From Heracleum sosnowskyi (lineage: Eukaryota; Streptophyta; Magnoliopsida; Apiales; Apiaceae), in contig JAUIZM010000012.1 in NCBI GenBank assembly GCA_030848705.1, positions 7,566,679-7,630,678 of the forward strand: 64,000 nucleotides of DNA, in the 5' to 3' direction. Numbering within the stretch: the stretch's first letter is position 1; every line of letters starts with the position of its first letter. Under the pieces are notes generated by a model that saw only the letters and a list, made by a program, of their open reading frames with translations, was not told the DNA's origin and did no database searches. A program made the translations under genes and the position numbers. Shown here one piece after another: positions 10,245 to 20,924 of the stretch.

Positions 10245-13200
10245 TTAAGAGAAATTTAGCATACCTAGCTCACTTACTAATCTTGAGAATGTGGATTCAT
10301 CAAGTGGCTTGGTAAAGATGTCTGCAAGTTGTTGTTCACTTGGAACAAAATGTAACTCCACAGTACCATTCATAACATGTTCTCTAATAAAGTGGTACTT
10401 GATGTCAATGTGCTTGGTCCTTGAATGCTGCACTGGATTCTCAGTAATGGCAATGGCACTAGTGTTGTCACAGAAAATAGGAATTTTCTCAACTCTTATT
10501 CCATAATCAAGTAGTTGATTTTTCATCCATAAAATCTGTGCACAACAACTTCTAGCTGCAATATACTCAGCCTCAGCTGTGGAGGTGGAAACTGAGTTTT
10601 GTTTCTTGCTGAACCATGATACAAGCTTGTTTCCTAGAAATTGACAGGTTCCTGTTGTGCTTTTCCTGTCAATTTTACATCCTGCATAATCTGCATCTGA
10701 ATAACCAATTAGTTCAAAACCAGATTCTCTAGGATACCAAATGCCAAGGTTTGGTGTTCCTTTGAGATATCTGAAAATTCTTTTAATAGCAACTAAATGG
10801 GATTCCCTAGGATCAGCCTGAAATCTAGCACATAGACATGTAGCAAACATAATATCAGGTCTACTAGCTGTTAAATATAAAAGTGAGCCAACCATGCCTC
10901 TGTAACTTGAAATGTCCACAGATTTTTCCTTAGTATTCAATTCAAGTTTGGTGGCAGTAGGCATGGGTGTTTTGGCAGGAGAGCATTCCATTAAGTTAAA
11001 CCTCTTTAACAAATCATTAATGTACTTGGTTTGACTAATGAAAATGCCTTCATTAACTTGCTTTACTTGAAGACCAAGAAAATAAGTTAACTCTCCCATC
11101 ATGCTCATTTCATACTTACTTTGCATAAGCTTGGCAAACTTTTGACAAAGTTTTTCATCTGTAGACCCAAAAATTATGTCATCTACATATATTTGAACAA
11201 GTATTGTAGAGTCATTCACAATCCTATGAAAAAGAGTTTTATCTACAGTACCTCTATTGAAGTGATTCTCAAGGAGGAACTGTGAAAGTGTGTCATACCA
11301 GGCTCTAGGTGCTTGTTTCAAACCATAGAGTGCTTTGAGGAGGAAGTATACATATTCTGGAAAATCATCATCTTCAAAACCAGGAGGTTGACTTACATAC
11401 ACCTCCTCTTCCAATTCCTCATTTAGAAAAGCACTCTTCACATCCATTTGATAGACCTTGAAATTGGCATGGGCTGCATAGGCTAGGAAAATCCTTATTG
11501 CTTTTAGTCTTGTAACAGGAGCAAAGGTTTCATCAAAATCAATTCCTTCTTCCTTTGAGTAGCCTTTTGCAACCAATCTAGCTTTGTTCCTTGTGACTAT
11601 GCCATTTTCATCCATCTTGTTTCTGAACACCCATTTTGTGCCTATGACACTCCTGTCCTTAGGCTTGGGCACCAGCTTCCAAACTTTGTTCCTTTCAAAT
11701 TGGTTTAGCTCTTCTTGCATAGCCAAGACCCAATCTGGATCTAGAAGTGCATCCTCAACTTTCTTTGGCTCATCTTGAGACAGAAAGCTGCTATATAGAC
11801 ATTCTTCTTGAGTTGCTCTTCTAGTTTGGACTTTTGAAGACACATCACCTATAATAAGTTCAAAGGGATGATCTTTAGTCCATTTCCTTGAGGGAGGTAG
11901 ATTTGCTCTTGAAGAAGTAGCTTCATGATCATGATTGCCTAGATTAGATATTTGTCCTTGAGAAACTCCCCCTGAGTTTGTTGTCCCTAATTGATCACTC
12001 CTGGAAGCATTTCTGTGACTGTCAACGGAATGACCATTTTGACTGTCAACGAAACGCTCATTCTGACTATCAACGGAATGACCATTTGGCCTACTAGCAG
12101 CTATTCTTTTCAATCTTAATGCAGCAATTTCATCTTCACTGCTGCTTTCATCTGTGCTAGATACAACAACTTTGGACTGTTTCTCAATAGTCTTATCATG
12201 ATCCATTTGTTCTCCTTCCTCATTCTCAAAAGAGAGACTTTCATGGAAACCTTCATCACAGAGACCCTGAATTTTGAGATCATCAAAAACAACATGTACA
12301 GATTCCATAACAATGTTGGTTCTGAGATTGTAGACTCTGTAGGCTTTCCCTGCTGCATAACCCACAAATATTGCTTCATCTGCCTTTGCTTCAAATTTCC
12401 CCAAATGCTCAGCTTGATTTCTCAGAACAAAGCACTTGCATCCAAAGACATGAAGAAAATCCAATAGTGGCTTCTTTCTTTTGAGTAGCTGATAAGGGGT
12501 CATTCCTTTGGCCTGATTAATCAAAGAAATATTCTGAGTGAAGCAAGCTGTATTAACTGCCTCAGCCCAAAAATAAGTTGGTAACTTTGATTCATCTAGC
12601 ATTGTCCTTGCAGCTTCAATAAGTGTTCTGTTTTTCCTTTCAACTACACCATTTTGCTGTGGTGTCCTTGCTGCTGAAAACTCATGCAAAATACCATTTT
12701 CTTCACAGAACACCTTCATGCTTGAATTCTTGAATTCTGTCCCATTGTCACTCCTAATCCTTCTTACTTTCAAGTCAGGATGATTGTTTACCATCTTGAT
12801 GTGATTGATAATGATTTCACTTGCCTCATCCTTGGAGAGCAAAAAGAAAGTCCATGTAAATCTAGAAAAATCATCAACAATCACAAGACAATATTTCTTC
12901 TTTGAAATAGACATGACATTTACAGGGCCAAACAAATCCATATGAAGCAACTCAAGCTGATGGACAATTGATGACTCTGTCTTGCTTTTGAATGATGCCT
13001 TCTTTTGTTTCCCTTTTTGACAGGCATCACACAAACCATCCTTGGAAAACTCCACTTGTGGAATTCCTCTAGCAAGATCTTTCCTCACCAAATCATTCAT
13101 AACTTTAAAGTTCAGATGAGATAATTTCTTGTGCCATAGCCAACTTTCATCCTTGCTTGCCTTGCTGAAAAGACAAGTGATGGTTTCTGGACTTCTGCTA

Positions 13201-13592
13201 CTAAAGTCAGCAATGTACACATTTCCTCTTCTGAATCCAGTCATTACCACATTGTTGTTTCCTCCTTTAGAAACAACACAGGCTTCTTTAGAAAAAGTAA
13301 CTAAAAATCCTTTGTCACAAAGTTGGCTGATACTAAGCAAGTTGTGCTTAAGACCATCCACCAATGCAACCTCATCTATGATGACATTCTCTTTTGAAAT
13401 CAAGCCATATCCCTTTGTGTAGCCTTTGATGTCATCTCCAAAAGCAATACAAGGGCCAGCTCTTTCCTGAAACTCTGTGAGCAGGGTAGAATCACCAGTC
13501 ATGTGTCTTGAACAACCACTATCCAAGTACCAAAGATTCCTTTTGTCTCCCTGCACACAATAAAACCAAATCAAGTCGATTTTGGTACCCAA
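10245..13592 (-). CDS. pol: E1 Copia pol polyprotein (PR-IN-RT-RNase H)
   Basis: A single open frame of 1115 codons with no internal stop. The residue order is protease-like DSGCSRHMTGD (about residue 25), GAG-pre-integrase zinc-binding region (WHKKLSHLNF, CDACQKGK), and integrase core with its three acidic sites (LLHMDLFGPVN, IRSDNGTEFKN, NGVVERKNRTLIEAARTML). After a variable linker come the RVT_2 reverse transcriptase with the active-site motif YVDDIIFGST, and RNase H (SDADYAGCKIDRKSTTGT, STAEAEYIAA, CDNTSAIAI). IN before RT is the Copia order. There is no ATG at the head of the frame; the first start-like codon is TTG. A 3'-splice-like TGTGCAG|GG at 13550-13556 marks where pol homology begins. 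The IN-RT linker holds three tandem 8-codon repeats carrying the E1 oligomer (12022-12075). Confidence 0.95.
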   Translation of the reverse strand: MGTKIDLIWFYCVQGDKRNLWYLDSGCSRHMTGDSTLLTEFQERAGPCIAFGDDIKGYTKGYGLISKENVIIDEVALVDGLKHNLLSISQLCDKGFLVTFSKEACVVSKGGNNNVVMTGFRRGNVYIADFSSRSPETITCLFSKASKDESWLWHKKLSHLNFKVMNDLVRKDLARGIPQVEFSKDGLCDACQKGKQKKASFKSKTESSIVHQLELLHMDLFGPVNVMSISKKKYCLVIVDDFSRFTWTFFLLSKDEASEIIINHIKMVNNHPDLKVRRIRSDNGTEFKNSSMKVFCEENGILHEFSAARTPQQNGVVERKNRTLIEAARTMLDESKLPTYFWAEAVNTACFTQNISLINQAKGMTPYQLLKRKKPLLDFLHVFGCKCFVLRNQAEHLGKFEAKADEAIFVGYAAGKAYRVYNLRTNIVMESVHVVFDDLKIQGLCDEGFHESLSFENEEGEQMDHDKTIEKQSKVVVSSTDESSSEDEIAALRLKRIAASRPNGHSVDSQNERFVDSQNGHSVDSHRNASRSDQLGTTNSGGVSQGQISNLGNHDHEATSSRANLPPSRKWTKDHPFELIIGDVSSKVQTRRATQEECLYSSFLSQDEPKKVEDALLDPDWVLAMQEELNQFERNKVWKLVPKPKDRSVIGTKWVFRNKMDENGIVTRNKARLVAKGYSKEEGIDFDETFAPVTRLKAIRIFLAYAAHANFKVYQMDVKSAFLNEELEEEVYVSQPPGFEDDDFPEYVYFLLKALYGLKQAPRAWYDTLSQFLLENHFNRGTVDKTLFHRIVNDSTILVQIYVDDIIFGSTDEKLCQKFAKLMQSKYEMSMMGELTYFLGLQVKQVNEGIFISQTKYINDLLKRFNLMECSPAKTPMPTATKLELNTKEKSVDISSYRGMVGSLLYLTASRPDIMFATCLCARFQADPRESHLVAIKRIFRYLKGTPNLGIWYPRESGFELIGYSDADYAGCKIDRKSTTGTCQFLGNKLVSWFSKKQNSVSTSTAEAEYIAARSCCAQILWMKNQLLDYGIRVEKIPIFCDNTSAIAITENPVQHSRTKHIDIKYHFIREHVMNGTVELHFVPSEQQLADIFTKPLDESTFSRLVSELGMLNFS
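13551..13570 (-). promoter_or_regulatory. Candidate 3' splice site at the E1 gag-pol junction
   Basis: The sense strand has a T-rich run, then TTGTGTGCAG|GGAGAC, with AG at 13551-13552. The same AG|GG is found at the gag-pol junctions of E2 (40569-40570), E3 (33334-33335) and E4 (54774-54775). Confidence 0.5.
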
Positions 13593-16038
13593 GTTTCCTT
13601 GGGTCCTGTTTTGTTAGCCTTTGCTTTTCCTTTTATATCATTTTTCACCTTGGGCTCAGATTGATTTAAATCAATCTTCATCCTTGGTGTTGATTTCTGA
13701 GGATTGCTCACATTTTCATTCTTAGCATGCATAATTGGAGGAACAAACATGTTATTCATATTCCATGGCATTTGTGGCACATTAAACATATTCATGTATG
13801 GATTAGACACAAATGGCATGCTGGCATATGGATTTTGAAATTGTGCATATGGAGCAAACATGTTAGGCATAACAGGCATTGTAGGCATAGAACTATTCAT
13901 TGCAGGCTTGGGAATTTTCACTTTAACAGTCTTCTTAACAGATTTGCAGTTAGTAGATAAATGACTAACACTTCCACAATTAACACATGTTTTTCTAGGA
14001 GCATATTTATCAGGTGTGTAATTGTTGTGTTTGTTAATTCCTACTTTGCCATTCCTGTTATTCCTTTTATTTCCCTTAGCCTCAACTTGAACTCTAACTT
14101 ATCTTTCAATTGCTTGTTGGATAAGTGACCTACATTAGCTCTTTCAACAGGCTTCTCAACTTTCTTTGATTTACTAGACTCACCTTGAACAAAGTTCTTG
14201 GTGACAGGACCATACTTGTCATTAAGTCTAGTGAGTTTATCTTTTCTTTTGTCTGTCAACGAAACAGCCTGATCGGTTGATGGTTCATGTGTCAACGAAA
14301 CATTGCATTCCGTTGACATATCAACCTTCAACAAATGATCATTGTTGTTTGTTGACTCTGTTTCTGATTCTAAGGTTTCACCAACATACCCTAGTTTCTC
14401 TTTGTTCTTTTTCCATGATTGTTCACAGAAAGATTCCATACCTTGAACATTAATGATGTTGGTAGCAACATTCCTGGCATCTTTCCATTTAGCAATCACA
14501 CTTTGTTCTATTTCAAGTTGTGTCTTAAGAATTTCTTCCCTTTGTAATACGTTCTCAAGTTCCTTCTTAGCATCCCTACTAACACATCTCATTTTCTCAA
14601 ATTCAATGAGCTGTGCTTCTAACATTGCATTCCTATCACTTAAGAGCAAATTAGTCTCTTTAATTCTTGAATTCTCTTTGGTAAGTGATTTAAGAGTAAC
14701 ACGCAAATTATATAATACAGTAGACATTTCATTTACTGCACTATCGCATTCCTCTTTAGAAAGCTCAGAAAGATTAGTAATTGTTACCTGGTTGCTTGAG
14801 GAGCTTGCTTCCTGCTCATGATTGTTAGCCATAAGAGCCAAGTTGACATATTCAACATCATCATCAGAATCTTCACCATTACCAGCCCAATCATACTCCT
14901 GAGACATGAAAGCCTTTTCTTTTTGCTTGAGAAGTTCAAAGTATTTCTTTTTATAATCAACAGGCTCAAATTTCCTGTTGCCCTTCTCAACCTTGGGCTT
15001 TCTGCAGTCTCCAGCAAAGTGACCAAGCATTCCACAATTGAAACATTTTGACTTAGACTTTTCAATCCAGTTTGATTTGTTAGGTTGAAAGTCTCTTCTT
15101 GGTGGCCTTGCTTCTGAGTTTCTCTTGAACTTGAACTTAGAGAATTTTCTTGACAGAAAAGCAATGTGTTCATCAATCTCATCTAAGTCATCCAAGTTGG
15201 CTGGTTCTGGTTCTTCTTCTTCTGTCATTTTACCTTTACCCTTGCTAACATCACTTCTACAACTAGCTCGACTAGTTGTGGCCTTTGCAGCTTCTTCAGT
15301 GTCATCTTCCAGTTGGTTCACAGATGCAATCAATGCAATAGATCCACCCTTCTTCTGTACCTTTTCAATTTCCTCATCTTGCTCCATTTCCAGCTCATAA
15401 GTCTTCAAGGTTCCATAAAGCCTTTCAAGAGTGTAGTCTTTGTACTCTTTAGTGTTTCTGAGAGAAACAGTCATAGGCTTCCATTCTTTTGGAAGAGCTC
15501 TAAGAAATTTAATGTTTGAATCCTTGGTTTGATAGATCCTCCCATACAACTTTAATCCATTCAAAAGCTTTTGAAACCTACTAAACGTGTCATTTAGGGT
15601 TTCACCAGCTTTAAAATGAAAATGCTCATATTGTTGTATAAGGAGTTGCATTTTGTTTTCCCTAACTTGCTCAGTACCTTCACAGAGAGTTCTAACAGTG
15701 TCCCATACTTCTTTGGAGGTTGTACAGTTGATGACATTGTCAAACATCTCTTGCTCCAAACCATTAAACAGAATGTTCATGGTTCTCTTATCTTTATGGA
15801 TTTCTGCAAGATCTTCAATAGTCCATTCTGAGACAAGATTTGGAATTTCTACATCAGGAGCATCATCTGGCACTCCAACTCTAGATGCAAACTTCATGGG
15901 AACGTGTGGACCTTTCTCAATGCAGTCTACATATCTCTCATCCATAGACATGAGATGTAAATGCATCTTTACTTTCCAGTGAAAGTAATTGTCCTTATCA
16001 AGAACTGGTATCTTCACACCTGCATCCTTCTTCACCAT
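13571..16038 (-). pseudogene. gag: E1 gag, one frameshift
   Basis: The gag frame opens at ATG 16038 (MVKKDAGVKIPVLDKDNYF), about 50 bases inside the PBS. It runs 665 codons to 14041 and shifts frame near 14090-14105 (a one-base indel by comparison with E4). It then continues to TGA at 13571. The N-terminal half is a Copia-type capsid region (UBN2/DUF4219-like: TKEVWDTVRTLCEGTEQVRENK, LNDTFSRFQKLLNGLKLYG). A CCHC zinc knuckle follows (CFNCGMLGHFAGDC), then a long coiled coil and a second knuckle (CVNCGSVSHLSTNC, near 14000). The C-terminal tail is Met/Asn/Pro-rich and ends in TWVPKST. The product packages element RNA into cytoplasmic particles. The frameshift would remove the second knuckle and tail from this copy. 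Confidence 0.9.
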
Positions 16039-16088
16039 GGCTTCTGTTTTTGGTCTTGATCTTTAAACTTCTTGTATGTTAGAAGCTT

Positions 16089-16100
16089 GCTCTGATACCA
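16089..16100 (-). promoter_or_regulatory. E1 primer binding site
   Basis: The sense strand reads TGGTATCAGAGC, complementary to the 3' end of plant initiator Met-tRNA. It is two bases from the 5' LTR. Confidence 0.92.
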
Positions 16101-16102
16101 AT

Positions 16103-17143
16103 TGTTAATCCCAAATGACCTAACAGAATTGTAGAAGGGGGGGTTGAATACAATTCTTGATATTTTCTTAAACTTAAAACACTTTATAAAATAAAACTGA
16201 ACTGAATACATAAAAACACAAGATATAAATAATTCAGTTGGATTGTTTGATGATCCAACTGAAGTGTTTTTATTGCGGAAATAATCTGTGATACAAAAGT
16301 ACACAGCTGCTCAGTTACAGAGTTGTAGAGAAGAATGCTCTCAAAGATAGCTAATACAAACTATTTTTTTCTTCTTCTCTTACTCTATCTTAACTGCTAC
16401 ACTTGGTTATATATTCCCCAAGTTTACAATACTATTTTTGGCTACACTAAAGTACACTAAAGGTAACCGCCAACAGTTTGCTTTTCATCCCTTTGTCCAG
16501 TGGTCCTTGGAGATCCTTGCTTTTGTCTTCATGCTTATTATAATCACTCCCAAGAGCCCAATTGGAAACTGGGATGTTTCCTTATTCCCCATGTCCATTT
16601 TAATGGTTTCCAATGCAAAGTACACTTCCACATCACCTTTAGATCTGTTCAGTAAACTGTCACTATCACTTTGTCAACTATTCAGAAAAGCAATAATGAT
16701 TCGTTGATAGCAGGGAGATGTGTTTCGTTGATAGCTTTATTCTTCATTCCGTTGATGGTGTTTCTCTCGTTTCGTTGATGAGTAAACTCCATACCGTTGA
16801 TGGTGTATCCTTGTTTCGTTGATAGAGTAATCCTCATACCGTTGACATGTCTTCACTTAGGCAAAATTACAAGGTACAAGATATTTACAATTAACCAACC
16901 TATTTTGCCTATCTAGTACTTAGTCAACATGACTTAGGAAACCTATCTAATACATACATCAAAATGCATATCAAACTGTGAAGTATTGTACAGTGCAATT
17001 GCTACATCACTCATTTCGTTGATGAGCTACCTGTCAACGGAATGCTGCAAAGCATGCCATTTCGTTGACAGTTACAAAATGACTTAATACAAAATCTACT
17101 AAGTGTTTTTATAATTATCATCAAGAACAACATATTCCTAACA
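16103..17143 (-). repeat. E1 5' LTR
   Basis: It starts TGTTAATCCC and ends CCTAACA (plus-strand reading), nearly identical to 3988-5027. It is followed by the TSD GTTAT. Confidence 0.95.
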
Positions 17144-17148
17144 GTTAT

Positions 17149-18011
17149 ATATTCTTTAAGGCGAGTTTGTAGAATTTGGGTATGCAGAAGAGGTGAGTTA
17201 ATTGACACTTGGTGAGTTAATTTTATTTACAATTAAATTAATATTAAAAAATACCAAAAAAGAGAGGCATTAACTATATTTTACCACATTAACCAAATTA
17301 CAAATTATACTATATTTTACTTATTATAGTTTAGTATAGAGTTTTTCACTTGGTACTAACAAATATATTGCAATTTGTTTATTATGTATTTTTATTTATA
17401 ATCAATTAATATTAAAGGATACCAAAAAATAAAGTCGTTAGCGAAAAAGAAAGTAGTTAACCAAACTACAAAGTATACCATATTTTAATTATTATAGTTT
17501 AATTAACACGAATATATATTGTTATTGATGAGATTCGATATCAAATTCGAAGTCTTGGAAACATTAATTATTAGATTTTTAAATGTTGATAATAATTGAA
17601 TCTTTAACCCATATTTGCATATTTAATTTTTTTTTAATATTAGTTTAATACATTGCAAATGATTATTGGATCTTTGATCTTTTTTTTGTTAGATTAATGT
17701 AATTATTTATCGATTCATAGTCGTAATTAATTTATCAACAAAAAATAATAAATCATGTAATTTCAATATCATGTGGATGTAACCAATTGCACAGATGTAT
17801 TTCATCCCAATTACAACATTCAAGTTCGAAAATCTGTTTCCCGACCAATTTTAGAAACACCACTTCAATCTGTCCATTTGCCATAATTTACTGCACTAAA
17901 CTTTCCTTTGTTGGCATAAGTTGTAAAAAATTAATTTATTTTCAAAGTTTAACTTTTGTTGATTCTTAAATTTGATAATATAATATGGGTTAAAGGATCC
18001 TAAAGATACCT
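17149..18011. other. AT-rich spacer with an imperfect tandem duplication
   Basis: No gene is seen. About 120 bp at 17220-17350 recurs at 17390-17515 with substitutions. Both copies share a 'caattaatatta...ggataccaaaaa' type start and a 'cttattatagttta' type end. This separates E1 from the E4 nest. Confidence 0.5.
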
Positions 18012-18734
18012 TGTTAGGAAATATGTTGTTATTGATGATAACTTAACATATAACACATTTATGTATAAGTCATTTTGTAACTAACAACGGATGACATATT
18101 TTTTGTAGTATCCGTTGTTGGAAAGCTTATCCACGGATAAATAATCATGTAACATATTCAATTTTACTCTAGTATTAGGATTGAAAGTATTAAGTACCAA
18201 GTCATGTTGTCTCAGTAGATAAGCAAAATATGATAGCTAATTGTAAATAGGTTGTGCTATGTAATTCTGTTTAAGTGAAAATGAATGACAACAGATGAAG
18301 ACTTAATGCTACCTACAGATGATCAACTCAATTATATCCACGGATGACCAGCTTAATGCTATCCACGGATAGTCAATAACACTACCAACGGATGAAGCTC
18401 AAGACTAAAGGTTGATGGTGACTTGACACTGGAAAGCACATGGGTTGATAGAGTAAACAAAAAAATATGGAAGCCAAACACTGGTGAACCTCGAAGAAGA
18501 AAAAACATTCAATTTCCATGCAAACATAAGAGATGTACAAACAAGCCAACTTGTCAAGAGTACAACATCTCAGTCACATGCATCTGAAATGAAGAAGCAA
18601 GCATACTGGACCTGGAAAATAGAGATAGTTTTTGTCTATAGTATGACTTGTAAACTTGGGCTTTATAATCAAGTGTAGCAGTTCTCTGAAAATAGATAAA
18701 ATAGTTTTACATTGTCTTTGATTAGGTTTTCTCT
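18012..18734 (+). repeat. E4 5' LTR, left part
   Basis: The start matches the E1 LTR end in the opposite orientation (TGTTAGGAA.ATGTTGTT, then AAGTCATTTTGTAACT). It carries the E4 signature CGGAT/ATCCG in the contexts CCACGGATGA and CAACGGATGA at about 18088, 18110, 18134, 18341, 18366 and 18389. The frame at 18484-18678 is within this LTR and is probably not a gene. Confidence 0.85.
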
Positions 18735-19280
18735 TGTTAGGCCGAATACACAATATATAATCAAGTATGTATGAGAATAACAATTAAGAACACAGGTTTG
18801 TAAATCAACAAACTGAATTATATTTAATAATTCTCTCTTAGTGATGTTAATGAATCACAAAGAGCTTCTAGGTTACAAGAATAATATATTCAATAATCGC
18901 ATCCCTTCTAGGGATAACCTATCTGTGTTTATATAGTACACAGTTACATACAATCCTTATCTAATTGATACTCCTAACAATTAGCTATACAATTGATATC
19001 AATTAAGGATTGCTTCTTATCTTCTATTCCGTCTCCTTAGCTGTATCAATATATTCTGCTTCTTTCCATCTTCAGAATATATTGCTTCTAGAATCTTCAA
19101 TTCAACACCGACAGCTAATTCAACTATCACCTTGTCAGACTTTAAATAAACTCTGACCGGCTTCCTTTAAACTCTTCACCCTGTCAGAGTTTAATTAAAC
19201 TCTGACCGGCTTCTGATAAACTCTGGTCAGTACCTGTTGCTTAAACACTGATAAACAAACGTCAGCAATTATATCTAACA
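18735..19280 (-). repeat. E2 3' LTR
   Basis: It is the mate of 42976-43521. It contains a perfect 24 bp palindrome at 19183-19206 (half-site GTCAGAGTTTAA) and a near-perfect one at 19134-19157, both built on the E2 signature CAGAGTTTA. Confidence 0.95.
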
Positions 19281-19296
19281 ATCTCCCCCAACTTGT
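19281..19296 (-). promoter_or_regulatory. E2 polypurine tract
   Basis: The sense strand reads AAGTTGGGGGAGAT directly against the LTR. Confidence 0.85.
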
Positions 19297-19445
19297 TCAT
19301 AATAAAATGTACAAGTTAAACATATAATTGATGATGTCAAAAACATTTAACAAATGCAGTGTTTAACATATAACAGAGTTTAATTTAAAACAGAGTTTAA
19401 ATTTGACTTAGAATAGAAAATATATTAAAAACTTACAGTCAGACT

Positions 19446-20924
19446 TTACTTGATTTCTTGAATATCAGGCACTGTCCTGATATAGTCTGATAGTAGTTTC
19501 TTCTCAGCTCTTTCTAGCTCTTCCATCATGATCTTCTTCACTTCTTTCAACTCTGGATCAGATTCTCCAGTCTGATAAATTGCAGCTCTCAGAGAATAGA
19601 TGGAATTCTTCCTCATCTCATTCCCTAGCTTAATATAATAAGCTTTATCAGATTCTAAATTGAATTCAAGAACTTTTATTCCAAGAGCTGTAGAGAGCTT
19701 TGCACTATTTCTTCTCATCTCAACAAGATTTCCATGAGCATCTTTGTACTTAGGAATGTAAGCACTTGTAATCTTAGCACCACTGAGAACCTTTGCTCTC
19801 ATCATCCTTACTCTCAAAACTTCAGCAGCATTTTGAGTCCTTTGATTTCTGACTTTGAGTAGATATAAGACATATTCTAACTCTTCAGCCATTTTCAAAT
19901 CTATATCATTTTCACCTATTCTGTATACTCTGCCATCAGCCATGAAGTATAACAGAAAATCCTTCCTAAGTCCCTTATGATAAATTAACTGAACAGACTC
20001 CAGCTTGTCAAGGCTCTCTTGAGTAACCCCAACACCAGGTTCTGCCAGTGAAGTTTGATCCATTGGACTATTATTTATCCTCTTCTCTCTGTGTGAACCT
20101 AAACCAGACTTGTCATAAGATTGTTTTCCATGTACTGTCCTGGTTTGAGAAAAATCCACAGGTTCTAATGTCAGAGTTTCAGAAAGTACAGGTCTTAAGA
20201 AACCTTTGAGTTGAGTTTGTACAACTTGAGCCTTGTCAGAGGTTGTCACATCTTCAATAGAAACATCAACTTGAGCAGCGTCAGAGGTTGATTTATCTAA
20301 TCTTGTTTCAACTTGAGCAATGTCAGAGGTTGATTTAAACTTCTTATTCAGGTTAGGCTCTTCAATCATTATGCCTTTACCCTTATCAGAGTTTCTAATC
20401 ACAGGTCTCCTTGTATTTTGTATACTCTGTTGAATATTCTCTTTGATAGAAATACCAACTTCTTTCTTTCTAGGAGCCTTGATTTCCTTTTTCTTGTAGA
20501 TTCCAGCTTCAAGATTTTTCTTGTGTTCCTCAGCAAGCATCTGCTCTTCAGCCTGGATATCTTCAATAGTAACATTCTTTCCATGCTCTTTCATGAATAT
20601 CTTAGCAGCAATCTCTTCATCAGTAGATGGATTAGTTGAAACAACTAAACTCTTGAGATTTGAAGTAGATTGACCACCAGAGTTTATCTTTTCAGAGTTT
20701 ATTTGTCTACCAGAGTTTACTCTTGTCCTGCTTTGCCTTTGAGCAATGACCTTTCTTTTATTTCCTTTGCTTCCCCCATCAGTAGAATCATCCCTCCGTC
20801 TCAGAGCTTGAATGTCTTTGCATTTGTCTTTAGGTACATTCTCCCCCTTTTTGACATCATCAGAAAGTAATACTGATGTCAGCAATTCTAAAGCATTAGA
20901 AATAGAATTCAATTGAGTAGACAT
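19446..20924 (-). CDS. E2 extra gene (ORF3), C-terminal part
   Basis: This frame of 492 codons overlaps the upstream 584-codon ORF3 frame by 16 bases in another phase. The break is probably a one-base indel near 21,000, because coiled-coil coding continues across it. It holds a DDVKKGENV site near residue 24, a charged low-complexity region, and the conserved C-terminal domain at about residues 305-492 (LLYFMADGRVY, ELEYVLYLL, NSIYSLRAAIYQ, ELKEVKKIM). The domain shares many fixed positions with the end of the E3 protein, for example NSIxxLRAAIYQ and ELxYVxYLL, so it is under selection in the family. The function is unknown, and no membrane segment or known enzyme motif is seen. Confidence 0.72.
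   Translation of the reverse strand: MSTQLNSISNALELLTSVLLSDDVKKGENVPKDKCKDIQALRRRDDSTDGGSKGNKRKVIAQRQSRTRVNSGRQINSEKINSGGQSTSNLKSLVVSTNPSTDEEIAAKIFMKEHGKNVTIEDIQAEEQMLAEEHKKNLEAGIYKKKEIKAPRKKEVGISIKENIQQSIQNTRRPVIRNSDKGKGIMIEEPNLNKKFKSTSDIAQVETRLDKSTSDAAQVDVSIEDVTTSDKAQVVQTQLKGFLRPVLSETLTLEPVDFSQTRTVHGKQSYDKSGLGSHREKRINNSPMDQTSLAEPGVGVTQESLDKLESVQLIYHKGLRKDFLLYFMADGRVYRIGENDIDLKMAEELEYVLYLLKVRNQRTQNAAEVLRVRMMRAKVLSGAKITSAYIPKYKDAHGNLVEMRRNSAKLSTALGIKVLEFNLESDKAYYIKLGNEMRKNSIYSLRAAIYQTGESDPELKEVKKIMMEELERAEKKLLSDYIRTVPDIQEIK
20840..20852 (-). promoter_or_regulatory. Internal polypurine tract in E2 ORF3
   Basis: The sense strand GATGTCAAAAAGGGGGAGAA encodes DVKKGE. It is nucleotide-identical in its purine core to the E1 and E3 counterparts. 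Confidence 0.5.

Larger units (their letters stand above)
3988..17143 (-). mobile_element. LTR/Copia retrotransposon E1 (Sirevirus-like), complete
   Basis: Two LTRs of about 1040 bp (TGTTAATCCC...CCTAACA) bound 11.1 kb of internal sequence, with a perfect 5 bp TSD GTTAT at 3983-3987 and 17144-17148. In sense (minus) order: 5' LTR, PBS for initiator Met-tRNA (TGGTATCAGAGC), gag, pol in Copia order (PR-IN-RT-RH), a long extra gene, PPT and 3' LTR. The LTRs differ at only about four bases plus one indel, so the insertion is recent. The large gag with two zinc knuckles and the extra 3' gene fit the Sirevirus (SIRE/Maximus) lineage; that assignment is inference. Gag has one frameshift and the extra gene one in-frame stop, while pol is open. 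Confidence 0.95.

Noticed and set aside
16089..16100. tRNA-like match at the Copia PBS sites
   Set aside because: Only the 12-base primer-binding complement is present, not a tRNA gene. I found no tRNA or rRNA gene in the window.
18484..18678. 64-codon plus-strand frame
   Set aside because: It lies inside the E4 5' LTR and has no recognisable content.
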